Shown here: positions 1 to 10,961 of the stretch, one piece after another
How the letters are laid out: every line of letters starts with the position of its first letter
Numbering within the stretch: the first letter of the stretch is position 1
Source: Megalonaias nervosa
Taxonomy: Eukaryota > Mollusca > Bivalvia > Unionida > Unionidae
Length of the DNA: 64,000 bases
Assembly (NCBI GenBank): GCA_016617855.1
Contig: JAECUM010016838.1
Coordinates: 24,304-88,303, forward strand
Direction of reading: 5' to 3'
Program-made: the position numbers and the translations under genes
The notes under the pieces: generated by a model
Told to the model about the DNA's origin: nothing
Seen by the model: the letters and a program-made list of their open reading frames with translations, nothing else
Databases searched by the model: none

Positions 1-1759
1 ATCCAATTCGGTTATCTTGTTACAAATGGTGTCAGAAGCGGGATCATTTGGGATTTATAACATAACACTTTTGATGGTGATACAAATACAATGTTTATTG
101 ATTAATGACTTGAACGAAAAAAGAATTATGATTAATACGTGTGTATACAAGATCCAAATATTGGACAAATTAACACAATCCGCACGAACCCAATAATGCA
201 ACCTAAATGTGAATACAAATATATGACCTTACACGGTAAAAGGACAAAGGTTAATGTTTCACAGTAATTTTACACGACGAAAAGAATGATGCGTTTAACT
301 CAGATAGTTAAAAAATGATGTACTTTACTCATATAGAAAAATGTGTTCACTCAAATAGTGAAACATGAGGTAATTTACTCAAATAGTAAAATGATGAAAA
401 CACAATGGAACAGATATCATATAAAATATTTTTACAGTCCCAAAACAATAGGAATAACAAAAACCCCAAAATTACCCTACGGCTAAAAAATTACATGTAT
501 GGAGCTACACAAAACACTCCGTCACCAGAATACTTGGCTACCAGTCACACTGGTCAGTCAAGCAGTCAGCATTACAGGTAGTCACCGACCACCATTAAAT
601 TCCTTGGTCAGTCAAGCAATCAGCGCCCACCGATCTGTCAGCAACGCCCGATCACCTGCTACTCGTCCAGCAACACACTGTTCGCTCAGCTCTACGGCTG
701 CCATGGTTCAGCTTTACAGCTGCTATGGTCAACTTCTATGGTCAGCTCTACAGCTGGTACCTCGTCGACTCTTGATCAGCTCTACAGCTAGAGATGTGCA
801 AGTCCTTAAGTAGACCGCTCACTGACAAAACGTTCCGTAATGTAAAGATTTCGTCCCACGGTGAGGCTACATCGTCTGTGCACTTGATGTATTCGGTTTT
901 TCCCATCGAAAGCACATCGCACGTGCGGCATAGGATGAACCGAACTCACTGTTTTGAAATATTGTACAATATACATAAATCACCCTCGGGTATCGTTGTA
1001 CACAAAAACCGAAACCCGAGTACATGTATTTAATAAATAAAGGGATTTATCCAATTCCGTGACAACTCCTATGGTAAATCGTTACAGACAGGTTGATGCT
1101 GTATCACGAAAGAGAGCAATCAATGGATATAGCAGTTTCAGCACGGCATTATTTTACTTACGTTGTATTTATTATCGCGTTTGTGTACTGTTTTTCTGCA
1201 TCAAAAAGAAAAGACAAACAAACGAACAGACATTCAGATAGATGAGAGACCCCAAAAATTAGATGTAAAGATATAAAGAATAAAATGTAGCGTAAATAAG
1301 GTTATGAATAAATATTTTAGTTACAATGGAACATATTTTAATATAATCAAATATAAACACCATTTGAGATCTGAGATCTTGCTCGTACGTAGAATATGGG
1401 GTAGTAGCATTCCCGGAAATTACAAGATGTAGGAAAAGTGGAAGCTCATGAAGTTGGAAAAAAATATGCCACCTAATCGCGAGTTATTTTGAAATACTTC
1501 AGCACAATAAAAGTTTGTAGTTTTTGCTTGAAACCAAAATCGTTCGATAATAAAGAGAGAAATCCTCCAGAATAGTATCAGTGCAGAATTTAATATTAAT
1601 AGCAGAACCAGACATTTACTGACTTTTACTAATGAATTTTGGCAAAACTGAGTCCATGTAGTTGCACACGTGCATAACACAAATGAGAATACTATTTCGC
1701 TTATTTACCTATCCATTACGTTGTGCTAAAATCATTACTACACACCAAAGATGCAAAGT
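1..1759. other. AT-rich intergenic DNA, no recognised gene
   Basis: No exon or known protein motif is recognised on either strand. The only open stretch of note (499-813, plus) is built over short imperfect repeats: a 20-bp block at 551-570 recurs at 605-624 with one change, and 700-790 repeats a GGTCAGCTCTACAGCT-like motif. I therefore do not treat it as a gene. A weak tandem pattern is listed separately at 295-398. Confidence 0.6.
295..398. repeat. Short degenerate tandem repeat
   Basis: Three imperfect units of roughly 35 bp share TTTACTCAAATAGT followed by AAAATGATG-like sequence. The units are diverged and no coding sense is apparent. Confidence 0.5.
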
Positions 1760-2690
1760 CAATTACTACTCAGTATGCCCTATCCGTACGTAGAAAATAT
1801 AAGCACCACAACAAAACAACGATGCGAATATAACAGCGTGTAATCAGGAGGCATAACTAAAACATTGCATATCATCATCATTAAACGTTTGGCGGTCATG
1901 ATCCATGAAATAGGATCTAGCGACAATACAACGCAAGGAAAAAACCCACACTGAAAATGGTAACGCCATCTGTAGTAAATTGTTTCTCTCTCGAAGACTA
2001 CATTTAAAATTAATCCTATCCCTAAAATATTTAATGTAGCTGATACATTCTCTTACTATCACCAATATATAGATATAACATGTGTACTCCAGGACAAAGA
2101 AACAAGATATGTAGACAAAAACGTTTTCGTTATGACGGACACCGCTCTTCCATTAAAAATGTTATGGACTACGAATAATATAAAACCTAGTTAAACAACG
2201 TATTCAGTTCAATGCATTATATAAATATTGAATGCGTACTTGTAGAAGTAAATACGAGATTACAAAATTCTGGTTGAATGAGAACGAAGTGTACTCCTTT
2301 CAGAGCGGACTGAAAACAGATGTGACACTCGTGTAGTTTATTGCAGTTAAATACTGGTTTAAAGCAAGAAGATGTTTATGTGATGATGGTTGGACAAGGA
2401 ATTCATTATTAATTGTTTCCGCGCCGGAGGGGGGTGGGGTGGTGGTGGTGGTGTAAAATTGGCGATACCATAACAGTAAAAGTGAAGATCAAGGAAATAT
2501 ATATAATAAACTTCAAAGAAATTGTAGAGCGTTAGTAAAGATTTTAAAAGGTACATGATGATCATCTAAGTTTATGAACATAGTTAAAATGTATCTCAAG
2601 GTCGTACATGTGTACAACTCCGATGTTAAAGCTGCATTGAGACAACATTTTGACGCAGATCTACAGCGGTAAAATCGGTTCCCCCATCAA
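1760..2690 (+). repeat. Ancient direct duplication, left copy
   Basis: This segment aligns by eye, with gaps, to 3700-4690. Shared anchors are CCATCTGTAGTAAAT (1966-1980 and 3924-3938), a TTTATTRCAGTTAARTA-type block near 2338 and 4310, and CTAAGTTTATGAACA (2566-2580 and 4545-4559). The anchor offsets are 1958 and 1979 bp, so order is conserved with small indels. Neither copy has a long ORF. A G-rich tract at 2425-2453 is present only in this copy. Confidence 0.6.
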
Positions 2691-3528
2691 ATAATGCCCA
2701 CTTTGCTTTAAACTTGGGTATTTTAAGACATAATGTTTAGTTCTGACCTGGATTTTCCCAACAGAAGGTAAAATCGACTCAAGTCTAAATTCAGGCAACC
2801 TGACAGGCTGAAATTCAAGTTTGACTTCAAATCAGCTAGTGAAACGCCCTAAGTTGAGGCACAATTTACGATTTACATTCGTGAAACTGGGACCTGGTTT
2901 TTCATATAATGTATATATAATAATGGGGTTTTAAAAATTAAACGTTCAAAATCAAACCAAATGGATAAAATATGCTTAACTATGTGGATGTTTTTGCATG
3001 ACGTTAGTCGCATAAAGTTTTAATATTGCGGAAGACCGCTAATCAGCTACCAAAGTGGCCCATTGATAACGGTGGCTGAAAAACTCGGCTGTCTTCACAG
3101 ATCGTTTGACATTGGGATCAGCCTCGTTCTGGGTTGTCATTGAAATAATTTTTGAGACGAAATTTGACGCAAAAACCTGGAAACATTACAAATCATATAT
3201 CTGCCTTTTTGGACCTTGACACCTCTATACTTTTTTATTTTGAGAATTCTTTGTAGAATGAAGTTAAAGCAAGAAAACGGATTTCTGCAATAGTCTTGTA
3301 GATATCAACTTATGGTGGCCGTATTGAGAGAAGCTTGAGCGCCAGCTTAGGGGAGAGGGAGGCGGATTGGTATTTAGGGCTCAAGTCGAAAACCCTCTTT
3401 CGAGGTAAAATAGTTCACTTCCTGGTGAAAAATGAAGAATCTGAAACTGAACCCGGTAAGAAAGAAAAAAAAACAATCCTTGATTCGGAACTGATACGTT
3501 TGCATTGACCACTACAGTCACAAGGTAT

Positions 3529-3531
<3 letters not shown>
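2691..3531. other. Intergenic DNA without recognisable features
   Basis: No exon, transposon terminus or tandem array was recognised on either strand in this stretch between the two duplicated segments. Confidence 0.5.

Positions 3532-3597
<66 letters not shown>
3532..3597. repeat. (AC)n microsatellite
   Basis: About 33 perfect AC dinucleotides. Unlike the arrays at 23.5, 40.3 and 63.05 kb, it is not preceded by the SINE tail sequence. The minus-strand ORF through it (3415-3711) consists largely of this repeat and is not considered a gene. Confidence 0.95.
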
Positions 3598-3599
<2 letters not shown>

Positions 3600-3699
3600 A
3601 ATAGATCAGATAGATAATTAAAATAAAAAAATACAATTTTTTAAATATAAAAACATATATCACTCGTAAAGTGGAAATTTTCTTACTGTCATATTCAAC

Positions 3700-4690
3700 G
3701 TTCCCCATCAATCCCTAGTACATATATTAGTACCACAACACCTTAAACACAATAACGTGAACATTCAAGTAATCAATCAAGAGGAGATAATTGTAAGGAT
3801 GACAATCCAATGATACAGATCAACACTATCAAACGTTTACCGGCAATAGACCATGAAGAAAATGGAAAAAGAAAAGATTTTTGCGACGCTGGTGAAAGGA
3901 AAATGATGAACGAAAGGCGTAAACCATCTGTAGTAAATGCGTCTCCCTCCCACAAGTACATTATCAATTCATTTTCTATCTTAAATATGCCATTCCTGTA
4001 TATAACCCCTCACTATTACGAATTCCGGCTATATCGAGCGCACGCCAATGGCATAAAAAATACGTGTTTAAGATTTTAGCTGTAAGAAGCTATCTCGTTA
4101 TAGAGAGTAATTTGTATGGACTCCTAATCGTTCTTTATTGTTATGGACTAATGTACTGAAACACATTGACGTTCATAGAAGTTACAGGAAATGTAAAATG
4201 GCATTTCATGCGTTACATATTTACTCAATTTATAATTTATCATTACAAAATTTGGGAGCGACTTTATATTTTTTTGAAGTGGGTTGCATTTAGATCAGAC
4301 ATGCATGGAATTTATTACAGTTAAGTAACAGTTCAAATCACGGAAACTCCGCAATTTTATGTGATGAATTTAACGCATAAAGCGGTTTTAAGATTCGGAT
4401 TCATTATCAACAATTTCCGAGTGTTGAAATCAGCGATATCTAAAACTATAAAGGAGAAGATCATAGGAAAAATATAATAAACTTTAAATATATAAACGTT
4501 TGAGTTAATGCAAGACTAGAGATAAAAATAATATTGGTGGAAATCTAAGTTTATGAACATTAAAACACATTTAAAAAATAATATCAATGTCAAAAAAGCG
4601 TGATATACCGATATTAGAACAACGTTGACTGAACATTTTCAAACAGATCGACATGTGCAGAATTGGTTTAATAACAAAGAATGTATAAGT
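3700..4690 (+). repeat. Ancient direct duplication, right copy
   Basis: Partner of 1760-2690, in the same orientation about 1.96-1.98 kb downstream. The similarity is patchy but collinear over most of the length. The plus-strand ORF at 3810-4079 is not preserved in the left copy, which argues against conserved coding. Confidence 0.6.
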
Positions 4691-6194
4691 TTTGTTACAA
4701 GTTACGTTGTACTTAAGAGTGTTATGACCTATTTGTAATTTCGGTCGGGTGGTGGTATCTTTATTTTTCTAAGCAGAATGGATCAAAGGCAAACTGAACA
4801 AAGCAAAACAAAGTATTTCAAAACAACACCAAATGTAAAACAAAAATGTTCCTTAAAAGTACTGAAGGAGAGACAGGAAAGCTATCTAGAAAGTCGGTTT
4901 GGACCATGAGATTCATCATAACCAAACTAGATACAAATTTACTTATGCTTTGTTGATATAACACATTATAGTTTCTATTTTTTGTGGCTCTAATATTTAG
5001 TTAGCCGATTTAGGGTTCAATCCTCAGTTATAGCAGGTGCTAGGCCAAGTAGTCACCCATTGAAGGTCTATTGATTTCTATTAAGTTCCTATTAAGTGAA
5101 GTGTTAAGACTAAATGTTCCATTCAAGTAAAATTAAAATTATGCTTTTAATGTTTATAGCTGTACTGTTTCTTATACGTGCTGCAATTTCAGATAAAACT
5201 TTGTTATGTAATCGCGTTATTTATCGTCATAGGGTTTATATAAAATCCCTTTCTGGCTGATCAAAATGAGTCCCTTAAATCTGGTTGTTTAGCATGATTT
5301 TTAAAAATATTATTTGTTGCATAAACTTCACCACAAGTACTGAAAATTATTATATGTCCGCTTGACATGTTAAACGCTGGCTTGATTAGTCTTTGAACAG
5401 GAGGAAACCGAGGGACCCCAAGAAAACAATCACAATTTGGTTAGTAACCTCTTATTATTTGCCAGATGCGGGAATTGAACCCAGAACAGAAGAAAGAGCA
5501 AAGCAGGAGTGTTTCCGCAGTGTTATCATTCCTCATAATATGTAGTCAAGGGTACAGAAAAAACGTTTCCTCCTTACCTTGCCTGAACTTTTGACTCCCT
5601 TCCAGAGACTGAAGTAGAGAACTATGAATGTCAGCAGGGTACAGAGAACTAGTTGCCACTGTGGTGATCCCAAGTCATCCACGCCTTTACTCAAATGTAG
5701 GTGTAACATACCGCGTCTGGAAGCAGAAAGGAATCATAGCCTTAACATCTTAATGTTGAGATGGCATGCTCAAACGACAAGTAGAAAAACATCACATGAA
5801 ATAGAAATAAAATGGTGCGATTTGCAGACTGTGCGTAGATGCATCGACATGACGTGATTTGAATACTACGAAAGGCTGTATCACACTGATGTGATCTGCA
5901 TACTGCATGTGGCTGTATAACACTGATGTGGTCTGCATACCGAGTGTAGATGTTTCAAATTGACAAATTTTTCTCTCCGTTGTAAAGAATGTTTTTCTTT
6001 AAAATACCAAGAAACAGCTGACGGGGGAATGGATGTATTTATAAACAAATAGCCAACCATAAAGACAGACATACAAACTGTCAAGCAAACAGACGAACCT
6101 GCCAAACAAGAGTTGGACAGAGAGAACTCACTCAAAGAATTTGTACGTGAATTAAACATAAGAAGGTTGAATTGTAGCTACACAAATACAGGTC

Positions 6195-6196
<2 letters not shown>
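4691..6196. other. Intergenic DNA with minor repeats
   Basis: No gene recognised. At about 5800-5950 there is a short degenerate tandem repeat (about 39-bp spacing) built on CACTGATGTGATCTGCATAC-like units. Near 5470-5490 the minus strand carries GGGTTCAATTCCCG, a tRNA B-box-like sequence without a convincing A box, possibly a SINE relic. Confidence 0.45.

Positions 6197-6277
<81 letters not shown>
6197..6277. repeat. (AC)n(AT)n compound microsatellite
   Basis: About 27 AC units run directly into about 13 AT units, followed by a short CAG-rich stretch (6300-6345). ORFs of repeated THTHTH/IYIYIY or VCVCVC residues on both strands are artefacts of this tract. Confidence 0.95.
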
Positions 6278-6689
6278 GCCAGCAAAATAACATGGCACCA
6301 GCAGCCCAGCAGCAGCACTTATACACTTAGCAGCAGCAGCAGCCTTGCCAGCAACACTGTATATGCTCCACTTATATATATATAGAAACTGGCTGATAGA
6401 GATTTCGCTTCCTGCTGTTTAAACGTAACTTATATCAGACAGTAAATATATACAGGGATAACGTCGCGTCAGCATAATACCGGCTATATAGTGCTGATTA
6501 ACAGTTATGTTCTAAAAATGTTTAGGAAAAAAAATTGGGACATACACCCTTCCAAAAGGTTAAACATGCATACCTACCACATAAAAGATAAACGGTAATA
6601 TGTTACCATTTCCTTTTACAGAGACAGACAAACAGGCATATCGACAGGTGCTGAGAGTGACAGACGGACAAAATGAAAGACATACTTAC

Positions 6690-6915
6690 TCAAAGTATTC
6701 AAAAGTGGATGATACATAATTTGACTGGTTTGCGGTCATGTTGACTTGCCCTTGGGACAGGGCCCAACAATTTTCAGTATTCCATGAGTTGTTGCATCCG
6801 CCCCAAGGCAGATTCAAGGTGAAGGACGAAAACAGGTAGAAGAAGCTCCAGCCAATCACCACGTTGTAGTAAAAAGCAACGATGTAGGCCATAAAACAAG
6901 ATGCGTACCCAATGC
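6690..6915 (-). CDS. Monoamine transporter (SLC6) exon: TM3 and extracellular loop 2
   Basis: Third exon seen of a sodium/chloride-dependent monoamine transporter, a plasma-membrane protein that returns serotonin or dopamine to the presynaptic cell. On the minus strand a TTTGTTTCAG acceptor ends at 6916 and a GTAAGT donor begins at 6689, giving a 226-bp exon. It starts by completing the Lys-Gly-Ile-Gly-Tyr junction from the previous exon. It encodes a TM3-type helix with FYYNVVIGW, then SSFTLNLPW, then a loop with the family cysteine pair in [10 protein letters not shown] and candidate N-glycosylation sites (NMT, NQS). WNTENC recalls insect SERT, while SSFTLNLPW recalls NET/DAT, so substrate is unsettled. 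The exon ends in phase 2 after YF; the next exon (TM4 onward) was not found to the left. Confidence 0.9.
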
Positions 6916-7003
6916 CTGAAACAAAATAAATCAATTAACGCATTATGCAGATTTATTTTTATTGGGGCGTGGGGTAAAAAAATTCAAATGAAGAAGAGTT
7001 ACT

Positions 7004-7004
<1 letters not shown>

Positions 7005-7068
<64 letters not shown>
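7005..7068. repeat. (CT)n microsatellite at the Penelope insertion edge
   Basis: About 32 CT units directly abut the 5' end of the Penelope-like element. It lies about 90 bp upstream of the acceptor of the transporter exon at 6690-6915 (as GA repeats on the gene strand). The element either inserted here or carries the repeat as its ragged 5' end. Confidence 0.9.
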
Positions 7069-7071
<3 letters not shown>

Positions 7072-7080
7072 ATCTGGTAT

Positions 7081-7920
7081 CTGGATAAAGCATACAACAC
7101 TTCAGAGGTTAAATTGAATTCTTTTCATTCTAAAAAAATGGGTTATTTTAACACAATTAAATCATCTTTTACACCACCTAGTGGACGTGATTCCTATTTA
7201 GATTTTTATATTGACGCGATCACAAAAGAGATATTACATCAGAATCATCAAAAGCGATATTATAGTAATATTTCTAAGGACGAAATTAAGTCTTTATATA
7301 ATCTAATGAATGACGACAGTATAGTGATTAAAAAAGCTGATAAATCAAACACTATTATTATTATGAATCAAGAAGATTATGTTAAAGAAGCTGAACGTCA
7401 ATTAAATGAAGAAAAATACTACCAACATATTAACGAAGACCCGTCAATAGAAATTAAATCGAAAATTTCAACATGTATTAATGAGATCGCTAAAAATAAT
7501 AATTCCATATATGAAGAATTTGATACTTTCCCTCTTAACATACGTACACCTCAATTCTACATATTACACAAAACTCATAAAAATCCTCACCATAATTTAC
7601 CTTTAAATTATCCAGGACGACCCATTATATCAGGTTGTAATTCATATACTGAAAACCTATCCAAATTTATTGATAGTGTTTTACAACCTTTGATGAAATC
7701 ACTTCCGTCATACATTAAAGATACTACTGATTTCATTAAAAAGTTGAAGTCTATTCCACAGCTATCTAATAACTCAATCTTGGTATCATTAGATGTAACA
7801 TCACTATATACCAACATTCCGTATACAGATGGTATTGAAGCGTGTAAATATTTGCTTGATAACAATCCTAATAATAGCACACTGTCTAGTGAAAATATTT
7901 GTAAAATATTTGTAAAATAA
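7081..7920 (+). pseudogene. Penelope-like RT, N-terminal and fingers/palm part (5' half)
   Basis: Upstream half of the broken element ORF. It contains IVIKKADKSNTIIIM, a pre-RT signature of the family, then QFYILHKTHKN and PGRPIISG, and RT motif A as SLDVTSLYTNIP (first catalytic Asp present, about 7790-7830). The frame is lost at a perfect 11-bp tandem duplication, 7892-7902 and 7903-7913, and stops at 7918. Without the extra copy the reading would run on into the frame of 7932-9185, so this is a simple frameshift, not two genes. The 5' codons up to about 7075 come from the CT repeat and are not part of the protein. Family-level identity is secure; activity is excluded. Confidence 0.85.
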
Positions 7921-7931
7921 TAAAACTTATC

Positions 7932-9185
7932 TTGGAAAATAATTATTTTCAATTTAATAATAAAAATTACATTCAAATAATGGGTACAGCAATGGGTAGT
8001 CCTATGGCTCCTTCATACGCCTCTCTTTTCATGGGTAAATTAGAAAAAGATTTCCTTCAAAAAGAAAAGTTTGATCCATTTGCTTGGTTTAGATTTTTAG
8101 GTGACATATTTATGATCTGGAACCATTCAACTGAAGAACTGGAGAAATTCATTGATCGCCTAAATCATTTTCATCCGACGATTAAATTTACTTATACTGC
8201 ATCGAGTACGCATGTTTCATTTTTAGATGTAAATGTAATTAAAAATATTGATAACACTATTTCTACAAATATTCATGTCAAGGAAACTAATATCCACCAG
8301 TATGTGGAATATTCTTCATGTCATCCCATGTCATGTAAAAACGGTATACCATATAGCCAGGCCAAAAGATACCGACGCATTATTTCAGATGATTGTCAAT
8401 TACAAAATTCGTTGAATGATTTAAAAGCATATTTCCAAAACAGAAATTATCCTACACATATCATTGATTCTGCGCTGAACAAAACCCGTAATCTTACTCA
8501 ACATGAGGCTTTAAACACAGCAAATTGTACAATAGAGAAAAATATAGTTCCTTTCACAATACAATATAATCCTTCATTACCTAATATAGGCCTTATAATT
8601 AATAAATATTGGAGTCTCCTAAACTTATCAAATAAAAACAGTGTAAAATCACTTTACAACAATAAACCAATTCTTGCTTATAGAAGACCCAAGAATTTGC
8701 AAGATTTTCTAATTAGAACTAAACAGACAGAAAATAAAAAAAGACAATTCTCGTCATCTAAATGTAATAGACACCGGTGCTCTCAATGTGCAAACATAAG
8801 AGAAAGTACTTCTTTCAGTAGCGCTAATACAAAAGAGATATTTTCTCTACGTTATAACACTAACTGCGTATCAACTGATGTGATTTATTTGATAACCTGT
8901 AAAAAATGTAATATGCAATATGTTGGACAAACACTTCAACAAGTTTCTAAGAGAATGAATAATCATCGCTTTCATATTAAAAATTATAGAGATCCTCAGT
9001 TTTCCTCTAATATTTCTACACATTTTAATACCAATAATCACTGTCTACTCGATTTTTCTTTCATGCCAATAGATATTGTGCATGGAGACATGAATAGACT
9101 CATAAAAGAAACTTATTGGATTCATAAATTAGATACTTTGTATTCAAATGGCCTTAATACCAATGCACTATATAAAATTGTATAA
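7932..9185 (+). pseudogene. Penelope-like RT C-terminal half and GIY-YIG endonuclease
   Basis: Downstream half of the element ORF, in a different frame from 7081-7920. RT motif B is GTAMGSPMAPSYASLFMG. Motif C reads RFLGDIFMIW: the expected Asp-Asp pair is Gly-Asp, from codon GGT at 8100-8102 where GAT would encode Asp. A thumb-like stretch follows, then a Cys/His cluster (KCNRHRCSQC, about 8760-8790). The GIY-YIG nuclease module follows: VIYLITCKKCNMQYVGQT (about 8880-8935), conserved Arg and His after it, and KETYWIHKL with a trailing GLN near the end. The endonuclease portion looks intact. ORF end TAA at 9183-9185. Confidence 0.87.
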
Positions 9186-9428
9186 TTTTCTTTTAAATTA
9201 ATAAATTGTATATCCTTTATAACAATATAATTGTATGTATGACTGTTTGTCTCTATTTTATTTTATTATTTTACTGATTCAGGTTTCATTAGAGACTCGT
9301 GTATCTTTTAGATCCTGTCATATATATAATTGTTATGATGATGCATAGTATTTATGACGTTACGTAATGACGTAATTGTTATTTAAGAATATAAAGACGT
9401 CATCCGTTTCTTTCAAAACATTTTGTGC

Positions 9429-9456
9429 CTGAAGAAGCATGTATTAAATGCGGAAC
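9429..9456 (+). ncRNA. Degenerate hammerhead-ribozyme-like motif in Penelope 3' tail
   Basis: CTGAAGA matches the CUGANGA core of hammerhead ribozymes. It is followed by a small stem (GCAT pairing with ATGC around a 7-nt loop) and then GGAAC where GAAA would be expected. Hammerhead motifs are known in pseudo-LTRs of Penelope-like elements, so the position fits. The changed second core strand makes self-cleavage doubtful. Confidence 0.35.
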
Positions 9457-9671
9457 TAGTTGCACGGAATTATCGGCGTTTGTGTTGTTTTTTATCCCAA
9501 TTCTCTGGTATCTTGAAATTTGTAATAATCTTTTAAAAGAAAACAAAGGGACTGGCTGATGGTAACTTTCTTTCATGTCTTTTTAAACGAAAAATATGGT
9601 GCAGATTCATACAAAAGAAATGACAGAAACGACTTTGATGACGCCGGAAGGTGGAGAATACACATACGCAT

Positions 9672-9782
9672 ACAAACAAACAAACAAACAAACAAACATG
9701 CATTAATGCATACATACATACATACATACATACATACATACATACATACATACATACATACATACATACATACATACATACA
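9672..9782. repeat. (AAAC)n and (CATA)n microsatellites in transporter intron
   Basis: A short CAAA array (9672-9698), then about 18 CATA units (9709-9782). The CATA array starts within 20 bp of the splice donor of the transporter exon at 9801-9932, so array length changes occur almost at a splice site. The TYIHTYIH/MYVCMYVC ORFs on both strands are artefacts. Confidence 0.95.
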
Positions 9783-9800
9783 GTCATAAATACACACTAC

Positions 9801-9932
9801 CTTTACAAATGGGTACGATTTTCCAGACTGTAATTGGTCCCTCTCTATGAAACTGACCCAGAGACATCTCCATGAAGAATATAGGCAGCGCTCCCAGTAT
9901 CAGCACGGTGAAGTACGGAATGATGAATGCGC
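9801..9932 (-). CDS. Monoamine transporter (SLC6) exon: TM2
   Basis: Second exon seen of the transporter; 132 bp, close to the size usual for this exon in the family. The minus-strand acceptor TGTATCAG ends at 9933 and a GTAGTG donor starts at 9800. It encodes a hydrophobic TM2 beginning GAFIIPYF and ending with the family signature EMSLGQFHREG (ME-LGQ-HR/NREG in SERT and NET), then TVWKIVPICK. Its first base completes the Gly codon left by the exon at 10574-10961 (NGG-G-AF), and its last base completes Gly with the exon at 6690-6915, so both junctions are in phase. Introns on its two sides are 641 and 2885 bp; the latter is mostly the Penelope insertion. Confidence 0.92.
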
Positions 9933-10573
9933 CTGATACAAAGAAATAACACGATGTATGGTCAATGACGGACGTTCCATCTGTACAAACCACAAACATG
10001 CAATTAACATTATGTTTTCGTCGATTTGGTAAAGAAATTGAGTTCCATGAAATTTGGCCTAAGGTACAGACCATGATGCAAGGCAATATACATTTGACAG
10101 AAATCGATTTTTTTTTAAAGAAATTGTTATGGAACAAATCTGCTGCATTAACGTAATCAAAAATAATTTCAACAGTGAAATTGCAGAGAATGTTTCACAT
10201 GGGTTGAGTCTGAACGAAATCAGTGGTCGTTAGTAGTGAAGGGGGATACTTTAGCGACAAGGGGACTTCTGTATTAAATTTGTAAGGTTGAGGTGGGCTG
10301 AGGATTTTATTGTGCAAGAAGTTTTATCATTTGTTTAAAGTCTCTTTCTCACCATTGATACTGTGAGTAAAAGCCACTAATGTGAACTGACTTCAATGTA
10401 GGAAGCCAATCACTCGTTTGAAAATGATATGGATTAGAATTACATAAAAAATATATTAAATACATTTATTATTTTGTATCCGTGTAGTCCCATCCGTTTA
10501 ATCCTCAGTGGATGAACATCTTACATTTCTTTTCTGTAAGGTTACTCGTTATTGTTCAGTAAATTTTCCTTAC

Positions 10574-10961
10574 CTCCACCATTTCTGTAACACAGATATG
10601 GAAACCGCCAAACATTAGAAAGATCCACCGCGTAGCCAATAACAGCCAATAAAAAGTCTGCCTTATGTCCCCAGTCCTCTCTGATAGGTCTGTCCGCATC
10701 TGAGGACGAGTTACTGCCCTTTTCCAAGTCATCGCTTTGATCAGGCAACAAGGAATGATTGCCGTCTGCAATAATATCACTTGGCGGGAAACCAGGCGGT
10801 GTCTCGCTGCCATTTTTAAGGATTACTCCATTGGAAAATTCCTTTCGAATATGGTTCAGTTGGTTGCTTCCCGTGTCTACAGAAAGAGTGTCAAATGGCT
10901 GCAGTTCCAGAATACTTTCCTTATCCGACATACTTTTCGAATTTGGATTCGTAGCTGACTT
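10574..10961 (-). CDS. Monoamine transporter (SLC6, SERT/DAT-like) exon: N-terminus and TM1
   Basis: First coding exon seen. A long T-rich tract ending TTCTTCAG (acceptor, to 10962) precedes it, so an upstream exon, probably 5' UTR, is expected but not identified. The likely start is the Met at 10929-10931 (MSDKES). The ten codons upstream in the exon are also open, so an earlier start in another exon cannot be excluded. About 90 residues of Ser/Asp-rich cytoplasmic tail lead to [37 protein letters not shown]: the TM1 signature with the Asp that binds the amine of monoamines. Tyr before Ala-Val-Asp favours a serotonin transporter; LSN replaces LGN (SERT) or LAN (DAT/NET). Donor GTAAGG starts at 10573. 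Confidence 0.92.

Larger units (their letters stand above)
7064..9513 (+). mobile_element. 5'-truncated Penelope-like element, Neptune/Poseidon-like
   Basis: A Penelope-like retroelement encoding reverse transcriptase and a GIY-YIG endonuclease. It lies in the transporter intron, opposite to the host gene. The N-terminal part expected of a full ORF is missing, so it is 5'-truncated. A 12-bp string TCTCTGGTATCT occurs at both edges (7064-7075 and 9502-9513), which could be a target-site or pseudo-LTR remnant. The 3' UTR (9186-9513) contains a hammerhead-like motif. Two lesions inactivate the copy: an 11-bp tandem duplication and loss of a catalytic Asp. The subfamily is my inference from domain order. 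Confidence 0.85.

Noticed and set aside
499..813. 104-residue plus-strand ORF as a gene
   Set aside because: Ser/Gln-rich, built on short repeats, no recognised motif and no splice or start support.
1..6680. Remaining transporter exons (TM4-12) in the left part of the window
   Set aside because: I looked on the minus strand for typical TM4-TM8 signatures and found none; the exons may lie beyond the left edge.
6901..7075. N-terminal extension of the Penelope ORF
   Set aside because: These codons read through transporter intron sequence and the CT microsatellite (repeated Leu-Ser); the family protein sequence starts only after them.
9533..9833. MYVCMYVC / HTYIHTYI proteins on both strands
   Set aside because: Direct products of the CATA microsatellite.
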